A DNA stretch of 6,592 nucleotides. Origin: CAXTPV01 sp964249405. Lineage in GTDB: Bacteria; Pseudomonadota; Alphaproteobacteria; Acetobacterales; Acetobacteraceae. The notes beneath the pieces were generated by a model. That model did no database searches. It was given only the letters and a program-made list of their open reading frames with translations, and was not told where the DNA came from. Shown in pieces: positions 6,276 through 6,592 of this stretch. Position 1 is the first letter of the stretch, and every line of letters begins with the position of its first letter. The translations under genes were made by a program, and so were the position numbers. The stretch lies in contig CAXUBX010000126.1 in assembly GCA_964249405.1 (NCBI GenBank), positions 1 through 6,592 of the forward strand, read 5' to 3'.

Positions 6276-6592
6276 ATGGACGTGTCGAAGATCGGGACCG
6301 GCAAGGCGCCGCCGTCCGACATCAACGTGGTGGTCGAGATCCCGCAGGGGAGCTCGGTGAAGTACGAGGTGGACAAGGAGAGCGGGGCGGTCGTGGTGGA
6401 CCGGTTCCTGTTCACCTCGATGGCGTATCCGGCGGCCTACGGGTTCATCCCGGGCACGCTCGCCGCGGACGGGGATCCGGCCGACGCTCTGGTACTGGTG
6501 CCGGCGCCGGTGGTGCCGGGCGCGGTGGTCCGGTGCCGGCCGATCGGGGTGCTGCTGATGGAGGACGAGAGCGGGCAGGACGAGAAGATCCT
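6276..6592 (+). CDS. ppa: Inorganic pyrophosphatase (family I), 5' part
   Basis: The first 105 codons of a soluble class I pyrophosphatase; the gene runs off the window end. It hydrolyses pyrophosphate to two phosphates with Mg2+ in the cytoplasm, pulling biosynthetic reactions forward. From the ATG at 6276 the active-site residues fall at E. coli numbering: Lys29, Glu31, Arg43, Tyr55, Asp65, Asp67 and Asp70 (in DGDPADALVL), Asp97, Glu98, Asp102 and Lys104; Glu21 stands for E. coli Glu20. The start has a GAGGGG ribosome site eight bases upstream; the ATG at 6268 is out of frame. The family usually has about 175 residues, so roughly 40% is missing beyond the window. The sequence (VVVEIPQGSSVKYEVDKESG) looks closer to the proteobacterial type carrying IPQGS than to the common alphaproteobacterial form with PVGG, an impression from memory. 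Confidence 0.95.
   Translation, partial: MDVSKIGTGKAPPSDINVVVEIPQGSSVKYEVDKESGAVVVDRFLFTSMAYPAAYGFIPGTLAADGDPADALVLVPAPVVPGAVVRCRPIGVLLMEDESGQDEKI

Noticed and set aside
6268..6278. ATG at 6268 as pyrophosphatase start
   Set aside because: It is out of frame with the conserved protein; 6276 is in frame and places the active-site residues at E. coli numbering.
5750..6415. Longer start for the PepSY-like protein at 6415
   Set aside because: It would overlap the pyrophosphatase gene on the other strand and bury the signal peptide; the ATG at 6184 has a good ribosome site.

Overview
The window comes from a high-GC bacterium, most likely an alphaproteobacterium of the Methylobacterium/Rhodospirillales kind. 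This is inferred from codon use, from a tRNA-Ile2 of alphaproteobacterial type and from GC-rich palindromes between genes; no marker here fixes the genus. Hand counts show the contrast within the window: 83% GC in 5041-5100 (inside ettA) and 53% in 1441-1500 (accessory stretch).

Left part (1-880): the last 20 codons of a probable endonuclease/exonuclease/phosphatase-family protein, then a CcdA-type antitoxin gene that looks intact. Its toxin partner ccdB is a wreck: CTG where the start codon should be, two compensating frameshifts, an in-frame TAG and a 17-bp tandem duplication at its end.

Middle part (about 880-2640): a lower-GC stretch with two minus-strand genes, a GIY-YIG nuclease-domain protein with a C-terminal DUF4357-like region and, downstream of it, a small protein with one predicted membrane segment and no recognised family. 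A plausible promoter overlapping a short palindrome lies upstream of the pair. The stretch looks like an acquired insertion.

Right flank of the insertion (2701-3237): a second toxin-antitoxin locus, minus strand, in the same state. The AbrB/MazE-type antitoxin is intact; the PemK/MazF-type toxin is broken by a frameshift near its start, an internal loss that changes frame again, and an in-frame expansion containing an 11-base C tract. The window therefore holds two independent toxin-antitoxin modules of different families, each with a preserved antitoxin and a dead toxin, on either side of a low-GC gene pair.

Right part (3286-6592): ordinary chromosomal backbone. Two strong hairpins lie below a GNAT acetyltransferase gene; next come ettA (ABC-F translation factor), a tRNA-Ile2(CAT) gene, a secreted protein with two PepSY-like repeats (all minus strand), and, divergently, the first 105 codons of an inorganic pyrophosphatase. 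ettA and the GNAT gene are 31 bases apart and probably share a transcript; the tRNA ends 44 bases before ettA. The clearest biology in the window is parallel toxin decay with antitoxin retention around an accessory nuclease gene. I do not see a complete new defence system, but the nuclease/membrane-protein pair is the best candidate for an undescribed function.
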